This document shows positions 37,201-47,889 of a stretch of 64,000 bases of DNA, piece by piece (position 1 is the first letter of the stretch; every line of letters starts with the position of its first letter). Made by a program: the position numbers and the translations under genes. The DNA comes from Brassica napus. Taxonomy: Eukaryota > Streptophyta > Magnoliopsida > Brassicales > Brassicaceae. The notes under the pieces were generated by a model. That model made no database searches. It saw only the letters and a program-made list of their open reading frames with translations, and was not told the DNA's origin. The DNA lies in contig NC_063446.1 in the NCBI RefSeq assembly GCF_020379485.1, positions 21,664,610 to 21,728,609 on the forward strand. Direction: 5' to 3'.

Positions 37201-40150
37201 ACGGCCTGGTAATTATAAACGAACAAGAAAAAAAAGACAAGAGTGATAGAAATGGTATTCATTCAATTCTGATAGAAGAAAAGAAGAAGGAAGTGTTGAT
37301 GGTATATAAACACGCTTCCATGCCCACCTATATTTATATACACAATAATCCACAAATAAAAATTCCAATCAGTTTGACTCAGTACTTTTCACACATTTTT
37401 GGTCCCCGGCGGCTACATTGATTACAAGATCTTTCTAATCCAAACAAGAAAATGTTACGAGTGTTATTTTTCTCTAAATATAGCATTTACGAGCTATTTA
37501 CAGTTTTTTTTTCAAAGGTTTAGGTCTGTTTTGCATTGTTTCGTGATCATACCCGTGCAGAGTCTTTAGTTTTGTTTTTCGGTATATGTTAAAACTTTAG
37601 TTTTTTTTGCCAGCATAGTTTTAATTTGGGTGGTAAATGTTTTTTCTTCTAATTATTAAAGAAGTTCAGAATTGAGAATTTTAAAAAGATTGGTTAGTAA
37701 GACGATTCCAGCACCACTTGAAGTTCTAAACGTCTCATGACAAATAGTCATATATATGGTTAACTGAAAGAAACCAAAGAAATGGAAGCTATAGCTAGCT
37801 CTCTCAAAAGATTATTTTAGCTATTGGATCAAACCTGATGAGCAGGTTGCCTCATTACAAGCCCTTAGTGTTCACTTAATTCTTATTTGGTTTCTAAAGT
37901 TAGTGTTTCCGTTCCATTTTTGCAGAGCCATTTTCAAGGCAAAACCTAGTTAGTCATGCAGTTGCTAGATTTGAGTATATCCAGCAGTGATGGTAATCAT
38001 CAAAGGAACAGTCAAGGGACAATCCCTTGACGTGCTCCATCAGCATATAACTCGCTCACTTTGCCTCTCTCAGAAAGAGACCAACAACAAACTATGAAAA
38101 TAGGACAAGTTAGTTCATCAGAGTCGAGAACTTCAACAACAATCAATCTTGACAAATTGTTACGCGGTTAGGGAAACAGTAGGACAAATGGGCACAGCTG
38201 AAGTACCAGCAGAGTCGGAATGGTTACTACACATCTTATTCTAAGGGGATTGCATCCAAGATGATGCACAACCAACCAAGTAGAAACCACCCTAACATGA
38301 TGCACAACAACAACCATCTAGAAAACTTTTCTTATCATCATCCTTGTTGTAACCAAAACAGAAGTTGGCGTTAAAACATATACAATGAGACTCGAGTTCT
38401 TTTAATACCAAATACTTGGATTTCACGGTACAGCTAGCGTCCTGCTCCCTTGAGACACACGTTTACATGTTTAAGAGATGACAATAACCGGAACATTAGT
38501 GATTTAGATAGATTGTAAGAACTGGTCTCATTTTATCGCCCACCCAATTTTTAAGTGCAACTTCGTTGATGAGGTCCTCAAGAGAAATTCTCAAAAGTTG
38601 AATATTTTTATTTTATTGGATATTTATAAATAAATAAAATTTAATTAAAAACAAAAAATATAGCCAATAAGAGGACATTTATTGGATATTTATAAATGTA
38701 CCCATTGTTGGACATGATCTAATAAGAGGATTTTCAGATCCATAAATATCTAATTCTGATGCTTAAAAGTGCTAATTAGCTGAAAATTGTCTGTAAACAA
38801 CCGTGGGGTAGATGCAAACTGAACCAGTTCGTTTTTAGCTGTCCAAAAGATAATATAACTTAATTTCGTCCGTGATACGTTGCAAGATATGAGTCAAGGT
38901 AGAAGCAGCTTTAATTCGGACTGTTGAATTTTTGTTATAATAAATTCCTATTCAGTTAATAAAAATTCGATTAAGTCTAATAATACAACCGTGTCCTAAA
39001 CTATCTATGTCCCTAATCTAGAAACTAACAAAAAGATTGAGTTAGGAGATAAGATAAGAAGCCATACGATCAGATAATTGTAGTCTGAGTTTTGGTCGAC
39101 ATTATGTTTCCGAACAATCGTTATCATCATGTCATTGGCTCTTTCTCATCCGAACTCCAAAGAGAAATCAAATCATCATCAGGAAAAATCAATTAAAAAG
39201 TTGAAAGTGAAGGCTCAGAAGGATCCATTGGTAAAATTTCTAATCAGAGTTTTACTCATAAAATAGGTAGATTTTCATCATCACTGCCTTCACTATTAAC
39301 CCGAATTCGAGGAGACCAGAATTTTTCCCATAAAAGCCAAAATTGAAAACAGATTAACGAAACATTGAAACACGAATGTGGAATGAAAGAAGAGATATAA
39401 AGGTTGGGTCAGCTTTAAATTGTAATCGCTGAGTTGGGAGAAGTCGCGGACGGCAATATATATAAGACGATGGAGGTAGCTAGGGTTTACGTTTTGAAAA
39501 GAATTGGGTCGGGCCTGTTGAGACTCCAAGTCTTGGATATGGGCCTTGTAAATGTTTCAGTTTTTAAATCTACTAGCATGGAGAAATATAAGTTTTTAAA
39601 AAAAAATCTTATATATTATGTATTATAATTATAAAAAAATTACCGACAATTTTATATGGTTTATGCGAATCAAATTCACGTCTAACCGATTTTACTTACA
39701 CCCTTATGAAGATCACATGTAAATCTTTCACCTGTAAATATGCATAATTATTTAATAAATCGTGTTCTTCAATACTCCAAACCCAAACTTCTTTATGTGT
39801 AATATTAATAAATCTTTGGTTAAACCATCAGATTACTGAAACTTTCACCAAAAAAATCAAGACTGTAAAAAAAAATAAAAAAATATATGAGATTGTGAGA
39901 GCAAGTGATGGGAGGAAAACACAACCTAGTCTATCAAAAAAGAAGATCGAGAGACAATTTTACACCTTTGTTGTGTGCGTATTGCAGAACTTAGTTGTTG
40001 TTATTTTATCTATGTATTGAGAAAATTGCCAAGCTTGTCTGTGAAGTTACATGTAACAGTAACTTTTTTTTAACATACTTTTATTTGAAAAAACAATTAC
40101 ATAGTAGGCTATGACCGAAGTCATACAATTTGAGAGAAGATTGTAAGATG
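37201..40150. other. Intergenic region, no recognisable gene
   Basis: About 2.9 kb of moderately AT-rich DNA. ORFs are short and unconvincing. A leader-like stretch with a GGGTTTACG motif near 39480 and a mixed-composition tract at 37930-38420 may be remnants of lost host genes, but no protein similarity could be seen. Confidence 0.4.
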
Positions 40151-42350
40151 CAATGATCATAATTAAACAAGAGACTACCAAAGCATGATTTTGGTTGACT
40201 TTAGAGGGGTAAAAAGTCGTTTCTACCGTAGTCTCCCACGGTTTTCACGTCCTCTATTTCCTCGTCCGCGAGACGTGGATTGCAATTGCCATTCCATACC
40301 TTTTGCTGAGGGTTCAACCGGTCTTTCTCGAAGGAGTCTTTTCTCTGAAAGTGTCAAAAGTTCTATTGGACCAGAACTTTCATCCAATTCCAATTGATAT
40401 TCTTTTTCTCCTTCTAAGGAAGTTAAAGAGGCAAACTGATTTGAGCCCAAATCAATCTTCTGCATTCTGCTACTTTCCTTGCAAACCTCGGCTGAGGTTT
40501 GAATGACTAAAGACTCTGTGTGTTGCTTTATTAGGGCAGACTCCGTAAGCGGAGACTCAATTGTTTCATTGACACAAATAACTGTTGGTGACTCATACAA
40601 GTTTTCTAGCACTGAAATAGTAGCTACAGAAACCAGATCATCCATATCAGTAGAATTAATTTTTTCAATCACCTCATCACATATGCAAGATGTATCATCT
40701 TTTGGTGTAGCTGGCTGGTCTGAAACAGGAGCATGCGAAATACATCTTTGAGAGTTAGATGCTTGTATCGTTGCCATTGACATAGCTTCTTTAGCTTGAG
40801 ATGGGATTAGAATATCTGAAAGTGTTGCATCTCTTTTAGCCACAGCAGCTTCCTGTGATGTTTCTGAAGAGACATCTATGACTTTATGAATATTCATTTC
40901 GGGTTGTGAAGCATCAGTAGGTGATTCAAAGACATGGGCGACTACTGAATCCTTTCTCTCAGTAGCTGGTGTAGCTGCCTTAAGACCAGAAATAGATAAA
41001 CATCTCTTTGATTTATGCCCAATCTGACCACATCTCTCACATGATGTAGGAAGCCAAGAGTATTCCACATCAACCAAAGAAAAGTTCCCTTGCTTATCCC
41101 AAGCAGCAACTTTCTGTGGAAAAGGTTTATCTAACTCAACTTCCACCATAATCTTAGCTTATCCTATCATAGTTGGATCTAACCAAGGTTTGTAAGATAA
41201 CATTGGTTCTCCTACTCCTGAAGCAATCCATTTGATTCCTAGGATGGAGTATAGATTGCTGGGATGTTTTTGAGTGTGACCCAAAGCGGAATTGATGTAA
41301 TTTCAGGAAGGGTTAAAGATTCGAAAGAAGTCCACGGAGCAACAAACATGAGACAATCATCCACATGCCATAAACTACGCTGGAGAACAAATTTTCTAGT
41401 AGCCTCATCTGGGATGTGGAAGATATAAGAGAATTCACTAATTTTCCTGACGAAAATCTCACATTTTCTACCTCAAATCCTATTCAGAACAGCATACACT
41501 AACCCACCAGACGGTACCAGACAGCGGTAAAACTGTCCTATCACATATTCCCTATGGTTTTGCAAACCATGGAGTAGTACATGGTCTAGAATAGTTACCT
41601 TAGGAGTGCCATCCTCCATATATTCGGGTACTGTCACGCGATGGAGGTTCCTTGTTTGCGGGTTCATTCGATCAGCCCAAGGAAACCGAGACTAATCAGT
41701 AGGAAGCTTTACTCTTTGACTCGAGGAAGAATCAACTAGTTTTGTTTGTTGTGTAGCCTTTGTTCTGTCAACGGAAGACTTATTCTTCTTCCTACCTATA
41801 TCCCTGGTTGAAAGAGCTGGCCATTCAGAGTTTTCCGTTACAGGGTTATCAGAAAGCATCGTTGAACGTTATGTAGCTCCAGTTATCAACAACGGTTTAG
41901 TCAAAGCTCCTTGGAGCTGAGGCTGAGGCAAAGCAGGACCCGCGAGCACATGAGAAGTAGCTTTTGAAATCGTTTGGCCCACCTCCGTTGATGCTTCTCC
42001 AAAAGCACAAGAATCAGGCGTGACCGTCGAAGGGACTTGAAGCTTGTCAGAGTTCATGCTCTTAGCCTTTTCCTTGCAAGACATCCTAGTTCCTGAGTCA
42101 GAAGAGATGATGTTGGTCTGAACCTCCAGTTGATCCTCTTCACCATTAACACCTTCGATTTCGGAACTTAGAGTCTCAGGAGGCTCCATGATGAGAAATC
42201 GCCGGAGATGTGAGAGGAGTTGACCGAGAGAGCTTCCCGCCGGTAATAGCTTGGTGATTCGCCGGAGGGAGGAGGCGTCAACGGCTGAGTCGTCGAGAGA
42301 CAAGATCAAATTGAGATTTAGGTTTCGCTTTCTAGATCGCACGAAGAGGG
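40150..42350 (-). mobile_element. LINE ORF1 remnant (DUF4283 plus CCHC knuckle), broken
   Basis: The minus strand, read right to left, shows an N-terminal low-complexity part (about 42340-41870), TRNLHRVTVPEYMEDGTPKV and HVLLHGLQNHREYVIGQFYR (about 41640-41500), then RSLWHVDDCLMFVAPW (about 41380). A CCHC knuckle CERCGQIGHKSKRC (about 41050) and a basic C-terminus GRGNRGRENRGR (about 40230) follow. These are the DUF4283 and zf-CCHC_4 domains of plant LINE ORF1. At least three stops/frameshifts interrupt the protein (for example near 41865, 41690, 41475 and 41160-41260). ORF2 is missing, so the 3' half was deleted after insertion. The longest open part is 308 residues (40223-41149). Confidence 0.87.
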
Positions 42351-43200
42351 GCGCGTGGGCGCGTTCAAAATGGTTTATTAATTGGCTTTTTTCTACTTAC
42401 TTTCTCACTTCCTTTTCTATATTTTAACAGTAACCTTAACAATCAGCCGTCTTCATAGTTATTAATTGGTTTGATCCAATGCCTCTTACACTAAACCCTA
42501 GTCTACTTTTGTTTCACTTATCCTCTTCCAAAACTACATGAAGTAGTAATCAAAACAAACTGATGGAGAAGTTTTACTCTTCTAAGGACAAATGTGCCTT
42601 CTCTTTGCGTTGTTTCCTTCATAGTTCACTTGGCTTTGCTCCAACGTTACTTACATGGGTAATCAGAACAAATGGAAAAGTTTGAATTCTTTTGTGAACA
42701 AATTTGATTTCTGTTTTTGTCATTGTCATCTTGGTTCCCAAACCTAAAAGCATTTCTTTTTGGTTTTAAGAACATGATATGTAAGTGTATTTTTGAAGCT
42801 CCTTCTTGTAATGACAGTTGAGTTCAAGCCCGTATGAGAATACAGAAGTGGAAACATTCAACTCATCTCTTATTACATCAGGTTCGTTCTTCTTCTCCTT
42901 TCTAACTTATCCATTCAAAAGAATTTAATTATCCATTTAAAACACAGTAAAGATCTTCTTGAAACTTGGTTTTAATTTGTTTACACAGTGAATAAGAACC
43001 GACATAGAGTCATCTAAGCTCGCGTTTGTGTCATCGGCTAGTGCATTTGAGAAATGGACAAGCTTGACAGGTCTTTTAGGACAGCTTAAGGGAATCTGAT
43101 TGGCTACCAATTGTTTACTTTTCTGTTGTCGTCTTGTGTATTTTTCTACATATTGTCAACAAAAGAATAGAGATAAAGGAAAGCAAACCTTTGAAATTTC
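42351..43200. other. Intergenic spacer
   Basis: No gene seen. Contains ordinary AT-rich sequence between the LINE remnant and the duplicated GSTF upstream block. Confidence 0.4.
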
Positions 43201-43219
43201 ATCCTCTTAACATCTTTGG

Positions 43220-43480
43220 TTATCATTCTTTATTCATACTAAGCCAAACCACTTTCTTCAACACTCCAGTAACAATTGTTATATCAAAATGAAATCTTTT
43301 AAACCGGAATGGGAAAGCCATAGACTGAACCGGTAATAACCAAGCGTCAAGAGATGTCATGTTACTAGATGAAGCTTGCTTGACTATAAGGTGGCAGTTT
43401 GAGTAATTTGGCAGTTACTACAGACTTGTTTGATCTTTTCTCTGATGACATTAAATCCTTTATCTAGAAGAATAAAAAAA
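43220..43480 (+). promoter_or_regulatory. GSTF upstream block, copy A of a duplicated promoter
   Basis: About 250 bp, with phrases such as CCATAGACTGAACC, TGTCATGTTACTAGATGAAG and TTTGGCAGTTACTACAGAC, is repeated with few changes at about 54160-54385 upstream of GSTF copy B. Conservation between copies shows that the duplication included at least 600 bp of upstream sequence. Confidence 0.8.
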
Positions 43481-43667
43481 ACTTCATCATTATAACCAAA
43501 TGTGAAAACAAATATACAAACGTTAATCAGTCCAATTCAACTTTGAAAAATCATCCAACTGCAGACTAGTCAATATTGATGGCGACGGTCTTGTAGTGGC
43601 GTTATTTATCTGTTAAATAATATTATAGCATTAATGAGAATGCACAAAATGCTCTGCTTTTTACTTG

Positions 43668-43675
43668 TATAAATA
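43668..43675 (+). promoter_or_regulatory. TATA box of GSTF copy A
   Basis: TATAAATA, 90 bp before the start codon and in a block (TTACTTGTATAAATAC) conserved in copy B. Confidence 0.75.
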
Positions 43676-43764
43676 CATCACTACTTGGTGTCTTATTTAA
43701 TCACCTTCACCTTCACCTTCAACATCAAACACATCTCTAAACTTGTTTCTTTGTAATTAAATCA

Positions 43765-44867
43765 ATGGCAGCTATCAAAGTTTTCGGACACCCTGCCTCC
43801 GCTCCCACCATGAGAGTCGTCCTCGCCCTTCACGAGAAAAACCTCGACTTTGAGTTCGTTCATGTCGACCTCATGGGAGGTGAACACAAGAAAGAGGCTT
43901 TCCTAGCCCGCAACGTAAGTATATCTATCTGTGTTGTTGTGAGACAAGACGAACACTCAGGACCGGGCAAAAAAATTAAAGCTCTTATAATTAATGTTTA
44001 TTTTTATTTTTTGAACTTTTAAAAGTTTATTAGTAATTTTTTTTTGTAAATTTCATGAAAAAAACAAAACTATACACATATAAAATATCTTGGGCCCTTT
44101 TCAATCTAATTAATCAAATTTTATTTTTGTATAAAAAATTATGTATATTATAAAAAATTGAGCTACTTAACAACTAAGATTAAGTGAGGAGCTTGTCCCC
44201 TAATTAGCTGCCTATGTCAACAATTTAGATCAATCTGGTCTAAATATTGAACTTTTTGCGTTTGATTGATATTGCAGCCTTTTGGTCAAGTTCCGGCCTT
44301 TGAAGATGGAGACCTCAAGCTTTTTGGTACGAACGTTTTCACGGATCATCTCAAATATGATTTGACAATATACATAAAGAAGAAGAAGAAACATTCACTA
44401 ACATGATTTGTTTCTTTTGTGTAGAATCAAGAGCTATTACTCAATACATAGCTCACCGATACGAAGGCCAAGGAACCAACCTTCTCCCGGCAGACTCCAA
44501 GAACATAGCTCACTACGCAATCATGGCCATTGGAATGCAAGTAGAAGCTCACCAGTTCGAGCCAGTGGCTGCAAAGCTTGTTTCTGAACAAGTATTTAAG
44601 CTCAAGAAAGGCTTGACCACAGACCAAGCCGTTGTTGCCGAAGAGGAGGCTAAGTTAGCCAAGGTCCTAGACGTGTACGAGGCTCGGCTCAAGGAGTTCA
44701 AGTACTTGGCTGGTGACACTTTTACTTTGACCGATCTTCACCACATTCCTACGATTAAATACTTGCTTGGAACTCCCACCAAGAAGCTCTTCACCGAGCG
44801 TCCACGTGTCAACGAGTGGGTGGCTGAGATCACCAAGAGGCCAGCTTCCCAAAAGATCCTTCAGTGA
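43765..44867 (+). CDS. Phi-class glutathione S-transferase (GSTF2/GSTF3-like), copy A
   Basis: Three exons, 43765-43914, 44278-44326 and 44425-44867, join in frame to 213 residues, the family length. The thioredoxin-like N-terminal domain reads [33 protein letters not shown], then [22 protein letters not shown] with the glutathione-binding cis-Pro and ESRA motif. The helical C-terminal domain has [20 protein letters not shown] and ends [10 protein letters not shown]. Phi GSTs conjugate glutathione to electrophiles and bind auxin or camalexin-type ligands. Compared with Arabidopsis GSTF2 (from memory) and copy B, the active-site loop reads ASAPTMRV instead of ASI.TRRV; the catalytic Ser12 stays. 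Copy B lies 10.9 kb downstream. Confidence 0.95.
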
Positions 44868-45359
44868 TAAGTTACTAAAAGGTTCTGCCTCAGTCACAGT
44901 AATAATGCTCAGAGTTAATAAGTGACTGCCCCATTCCCAATTTCTCAGTACTCTGTTTTTATTCTCAGTTATAACTAAGTGTGTGTTCTTGAGCGATATT
45001 TCTTGAATCATAAACTATCTAATCTTCAAGCTCTTCTATAATAAAAAGATTAGTTACTTATTTAATACAAAGGTTGCAATGTCTTGACTACAGAGTTACT
45101 GATCAGTGAGCACAAAGACTTTGTTTGATTAGTCTTTGCAAGTTTTTACTTTCTACCTTATTTTCTGAGATAAGTAGCTGCCCTAAGACTTTGAACGTTC
45201 TTATCCTTAAAAGACTCTATGCCTTGTGGGATCTGAAAATGACAAGACAACACAAATTCTGGAACTACTCACCTCTATAAATTACAAATATTAGAGCAGC
45301 AAGTTTGTGTCTTTCATCATCAATGATGGATTTATCTTTTGACTCGATAAACAAAATAG
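44868..45359 (+). other. GSTF copy A 3' flank, duplicated three times in the window
   Basis: About 330 bp, with TAATAATGCTCAGA, TTCTTGAGAGAT-like, AATACAAAGGTTGCAATGTCTT and GATTAGTCTTTGCAAG phrases, recurs after GSTF copy B (about 55780-56165) and after the GSTF remnant (about 56505-56915). It shows three GSTF units once existed. Confidence 0.85.
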
Positions 45360-45365
45360 TAAAGA

Positions 45366-45680
45366 GTAGCATCTCCAATGTACACCTCTATATTTTCCTC
45401 TAAAATAGAAATCTCTATTATATAGTTGAAAATGCTCCAATGTATGCCTTTATAATAGTATAATAGAGTTCCTCTATTTATAGAGTTCCTCTATTTTAAA
45501 AGAAAATATAAAGGAAAGTTACTTTTTTGCATCTATATTTAGAGGTAGAAATATCATATCTCTATATTTTTTCCTATAAATAATAGAGACATAAATTGGA
45601 GTATTTTCATCTCTATAATAGAATTTTTCTATTTTAGGAGAAAACATAAAGATAAAAATATGGATGGGTTGGAGATGGTG
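45366..45680. mobile_element. MITE with CATCTCCAA termini
   Basis: Ends GTAGCATCTCCAA (left) and TTGGAGATGGTG (right) are inverted. The host phrase TAAAGA stands on both sides (45360-45365 and 45681-45686). The interior repeats CTCTATTATA/CCTCTATTTTA many times and is close to self-complementary. No ORF. A very abundant type of small repeat in Brassica-like genomes (recollection). Confidence 0.7.
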
Positions 45681-45774
45681 TAAAGATACATGATGGAAAG
45701 AGAAAGCTGAAAACAAAGCATAGCTCAGATCAATCAAATTGGATTTGCTTTTTACCTTAACCCCTTTTAAGACG

Positions 45775-45935
45775 CTAGGTGAAGCAACCCATCTCATCTT
45801 TAGTCTCCATTGTGTTGCTCGACTCATCCCTCACTTTGACTTTACAGCTACCCAATGAATCGAGGGCAGAGACTGAGACATATATTTACAGCATCTGGGC
45901 ATCCCCAAAGTTAAAAGCTTTACCATATTCACATA
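45775..45935 (-). pseudogene. Remnant of the last exon of XXT2
   Basis: About 150 bp aligned by eye with 57420-57565, the 3' end of the intact XXT2. Shared phrases include GTGAAGCAACCC, CATATATTTACAGCATCTGG (versus ...TTTGCAGAATCTGG) and TCCCCAAAGTTAAA. Order and orientation relative to GSTF copy A match the intact pair downstream, so it is the decayed partner of a GSTF-XXT2 tandem duplication. The retroposon at 45978 lies just behind it. Confidence 0.8.
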
Positions 45936-45974
45936 TTGACTTCACCAAGAAATATCATTTTTAGTTAGTAGAGT

Positions 45975-47573
45975 TTGAAAAAAAAAAAAACCCTAGTTTT
46001 CTCTCTGACCCGCAACCCTAGGCGCCGCTTCATAGCAATGGTCATTGACGCCGGCAGCGGCTCGGCTCGCCGGCGTCACCGCTTCCCCTCCTCACACTCT
46101 GTTCTCCTCGTCTCCATGTACCTCGTCTTGCTCTCTGTTTTGATTCCGGTGGCCCCTCCACCGAGAATTTCTCACTCACCATCAAGCACATGCTTGAAGT
46201 CCATCGTCTCTTCCGCCAGTCGCTCCTCCTCTCGTCATAGTTCCGTCCTGTCCTCCGCCACCACGTTTCAAACCTCAGCCACTAGTCCTATGCTTCCCCC
46301 AGATCTAGCGCCTCAGGGTTCAACCGCTCCCCTCATCATTGCCGTCTCTCCCACTTCTCCATCCCTCAGCACCGTGCCTCCTTGTACAAGCGGGGACACC
46401 AGGTCTACTCATCCCGAGCAGAGGCTCGCCAGATCTGGTCGTTTCTGTATCTCTAAAGCGCCTCCACCACTCCACACCGCCTCAGATCCCTTCACCGATG
46501 CCGTGACTCCGTCCTGCTGCTCCGTATCTTATTTAGACTACACCGTACATCAATGTCGTTCCGATTTAGTCTCCTTCATCATCGCTGCGAACCTTCGCCG
46601 CTCTAGACGAGGAGGCGTCTCTCACTCGTGTAGCATCGCGTCTTTTTCAGTTCGGAGTCCAGATCCGGCCACCGCCTCCGTCTTCAACCTGCGCATCTCA
46701 CCAACCCTCGTCAGCTTCCTTGCGGGCTTTGATAATGATGTATTTGCATCTGTCATTGAGCCAACACTGCGTCAACGCCAAGTAATCTATAGAGATAAGC
46801 TTTTCCGAGTAGACCTTTTGTCATCTCCACCAATTGCAAGGTTATGTCCACTGCGTTTCAACCTCCTTCCTCACCTAGGAAGAGATATCGAAAAAGGTCA
46901 GTTCGCTCCTCCACTGCCATGTGCTCTCATTCCAACAAAGCGGAGGAACACTCCGAAGTATTGTGCAAGGAGACTCGACCGTTCCAAAACACTCTGCCTC
47001 TTACCCGACGTTACCTTAAACACGCTAAACCAGAACGAGTGCGATGTTAATATGCTCAGGTCTGTCTCGATTACTAATTATTGGCTTCGACACGGTAATG
47101 TTGAGGTCCAAGGTTTTGACCCGAGTAAACTGTTGAGTTCGTCATCAAACTCCATTGTCCTAAGCGTCCCTAAGAAGGCGAAACTAGCTTTAGAGATTCA
47201 CCTAGTCTCGTTGAGAAGCTTTGTTGAGTTCAGAACTGATCCTACCAACTTCAGTGCCAAATCAAGTCAGATAGGACTTCTTCTTGGTGTTGCCCAAAGT
47301 CTTGGAGCTTCTCACCAAAAGCTCTTGTCGCGCAACAGTCCAACTGCTTCTTATTGGTGTATCAACGTCGATTTCGACTATCAGTTGTTCTTGCGAACAA
47401 TCGCCTTAGGGATTAAGGTGAAACTTCTCTATGGGGTTTTTCATCTTGCTGAGCTTGACTCGCCTCTTATAGGCTTTATCCTTCTATGTTTCATAATGCT
47501 TTCTACTTTTGTTGTACCGTCGAGCATGTCTCCGGAATCATCTGCTTCAGTTGTAAACGTTCTTGCTCTTTGA
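45975..47573 (+). CDS. 532-codon ORF of the retroposon, unknown function
   Basis: The frame is open for almost the whole retroposon; a more likely start is the inner ATG at 46038 (MVIDAGSGSARRRHRF) following a CT-rich leader. The N-terminal third is Ser/Pro/Arg-rich with one hydrophobic stretch (VLLVSMYLVLLSVLIPVA) that could be a signal anchor. The C-terminal part is less biased (YWLRHGNVEVQGFDPSKLL, WCINVDFDYQLFL) and has a second hydrophobic stretch (SPLIGFILLCFIMLSTFVV). I do not recognise the family. A stop-free frame of this length in mixed-composition DNA is unlikely by chance, but no evidence of expression can be seen. Confidence 0.45.
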   Translation: MKKKKTLVFSLTRNPRRRFIAMVIDAGSGSARRRHRFPSSHSVLLVSMYLVLLSVLIPVAPPPRISHSPSSTCLKSIVSSASRSSSRHSSVLSSATTFQTSATSPMLPPDLAPQGSTAPLIIAVSPTSPSLSTVPPCTSGDTRSTHPEQRLARSGRFCISKAPPPLHTASDPFTDAVTPSCCSVSYLDYTVHQCRSDLVSFIIAANLRRSRRGGVSHSCSIASFSVRSPDPATASVFNLRISPTLVSFLAGFDNDVFASVIEPTLRQRQVIYRDKLFRVDLLSSPPIARLCPLRFNLLPHLGRDIEKGQFAPPLPCALIPTKRRNTPKYCARRLDRSKTLCLLPDVTLNTLNQNECDVNMLRSVSITNYWLRHGNVEVQGFDPSKLLSSSSNSIVLSVPKKAKLALEIHLVSLRSFVEFRTDPTNFSAKSSQIGLLLGVAQSLGASHQKLLSRNSPTASYWCINVDFDYQLFLRTIALGIKVKLLYGVFHLAELDSPLIGFILLCFIMLSTFVVPSSMSPESSASVVNVLAL

Positions 47574-47607
47574 GCTCTTTAATATAAGTCTCGTGTTACA
47601 AAAAAAA
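45978..47607 (+). mobile_element. Polyadenylated retroposon (1.63 kb) with 15-bp target duplication
   Basis: The unit starts with an A-run and CCCTAGTTTTCTCTC, and ends in a short A-tail (about 47599-47607). The 15-mer AGTTAGTAGAGTTTG flanks it exactly at 45963-45977 and 47607-47621, the hallmark of LINE-type target-primed retroposition. It contains no intron-like interruption and no reverse transcriptase, endonuclease or RNase H that I can recognise. It carries one 532-codon ORF. It is either a non-autonomous LINE-mobilised element or a retrocopy of an mRNA. Confidence 0.8.
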
Positions 47608-47621
47608 GTTAGTAGAGTTTG

Positions 47622-47854
47622 TACGTCATCATCCCGGCCCATGGCGTTCAAGGGACCAAAAAAGAATAATGGGAGATCACATAATATCGACCTAGATCCA
47701 ACGGTCAAGAATAATGATAGCATTAAGAAGATATAAAAGATATTTGATATACTGTACAACAATATTTTTGAAAAATATATTCACCATTACCTATATTGTA
47801 CTATTTTTACATTAATTTATGAAATTATTTTTACTCATCTCTAAATAAATCATA
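47622..47854. other. Spacer between retroposon and probable Helitron
   Basis: AT-rich sequence without ORFs of note; continuation of the GSTF-XXT2 duplicated block is too decayed to see. Confidence 0.35.
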
Positions 47855-47889
47855 GTAGGTGATTATTCCGTGCTCATGCACACGGATAT

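Noticed and set aside
37182..37421. 79-codon + strand ORF near the LRR fragment
   Set aside because: Overlaps the antisense of the decayed LRR sequence and low-complexity AAAAGAAGAAGG; not supported.
46844..47050. 68-codon ORF inside the retroposon in a second frame
   Set aside because: Overlaps the longer 532-codon frame and shows no recognisable features.
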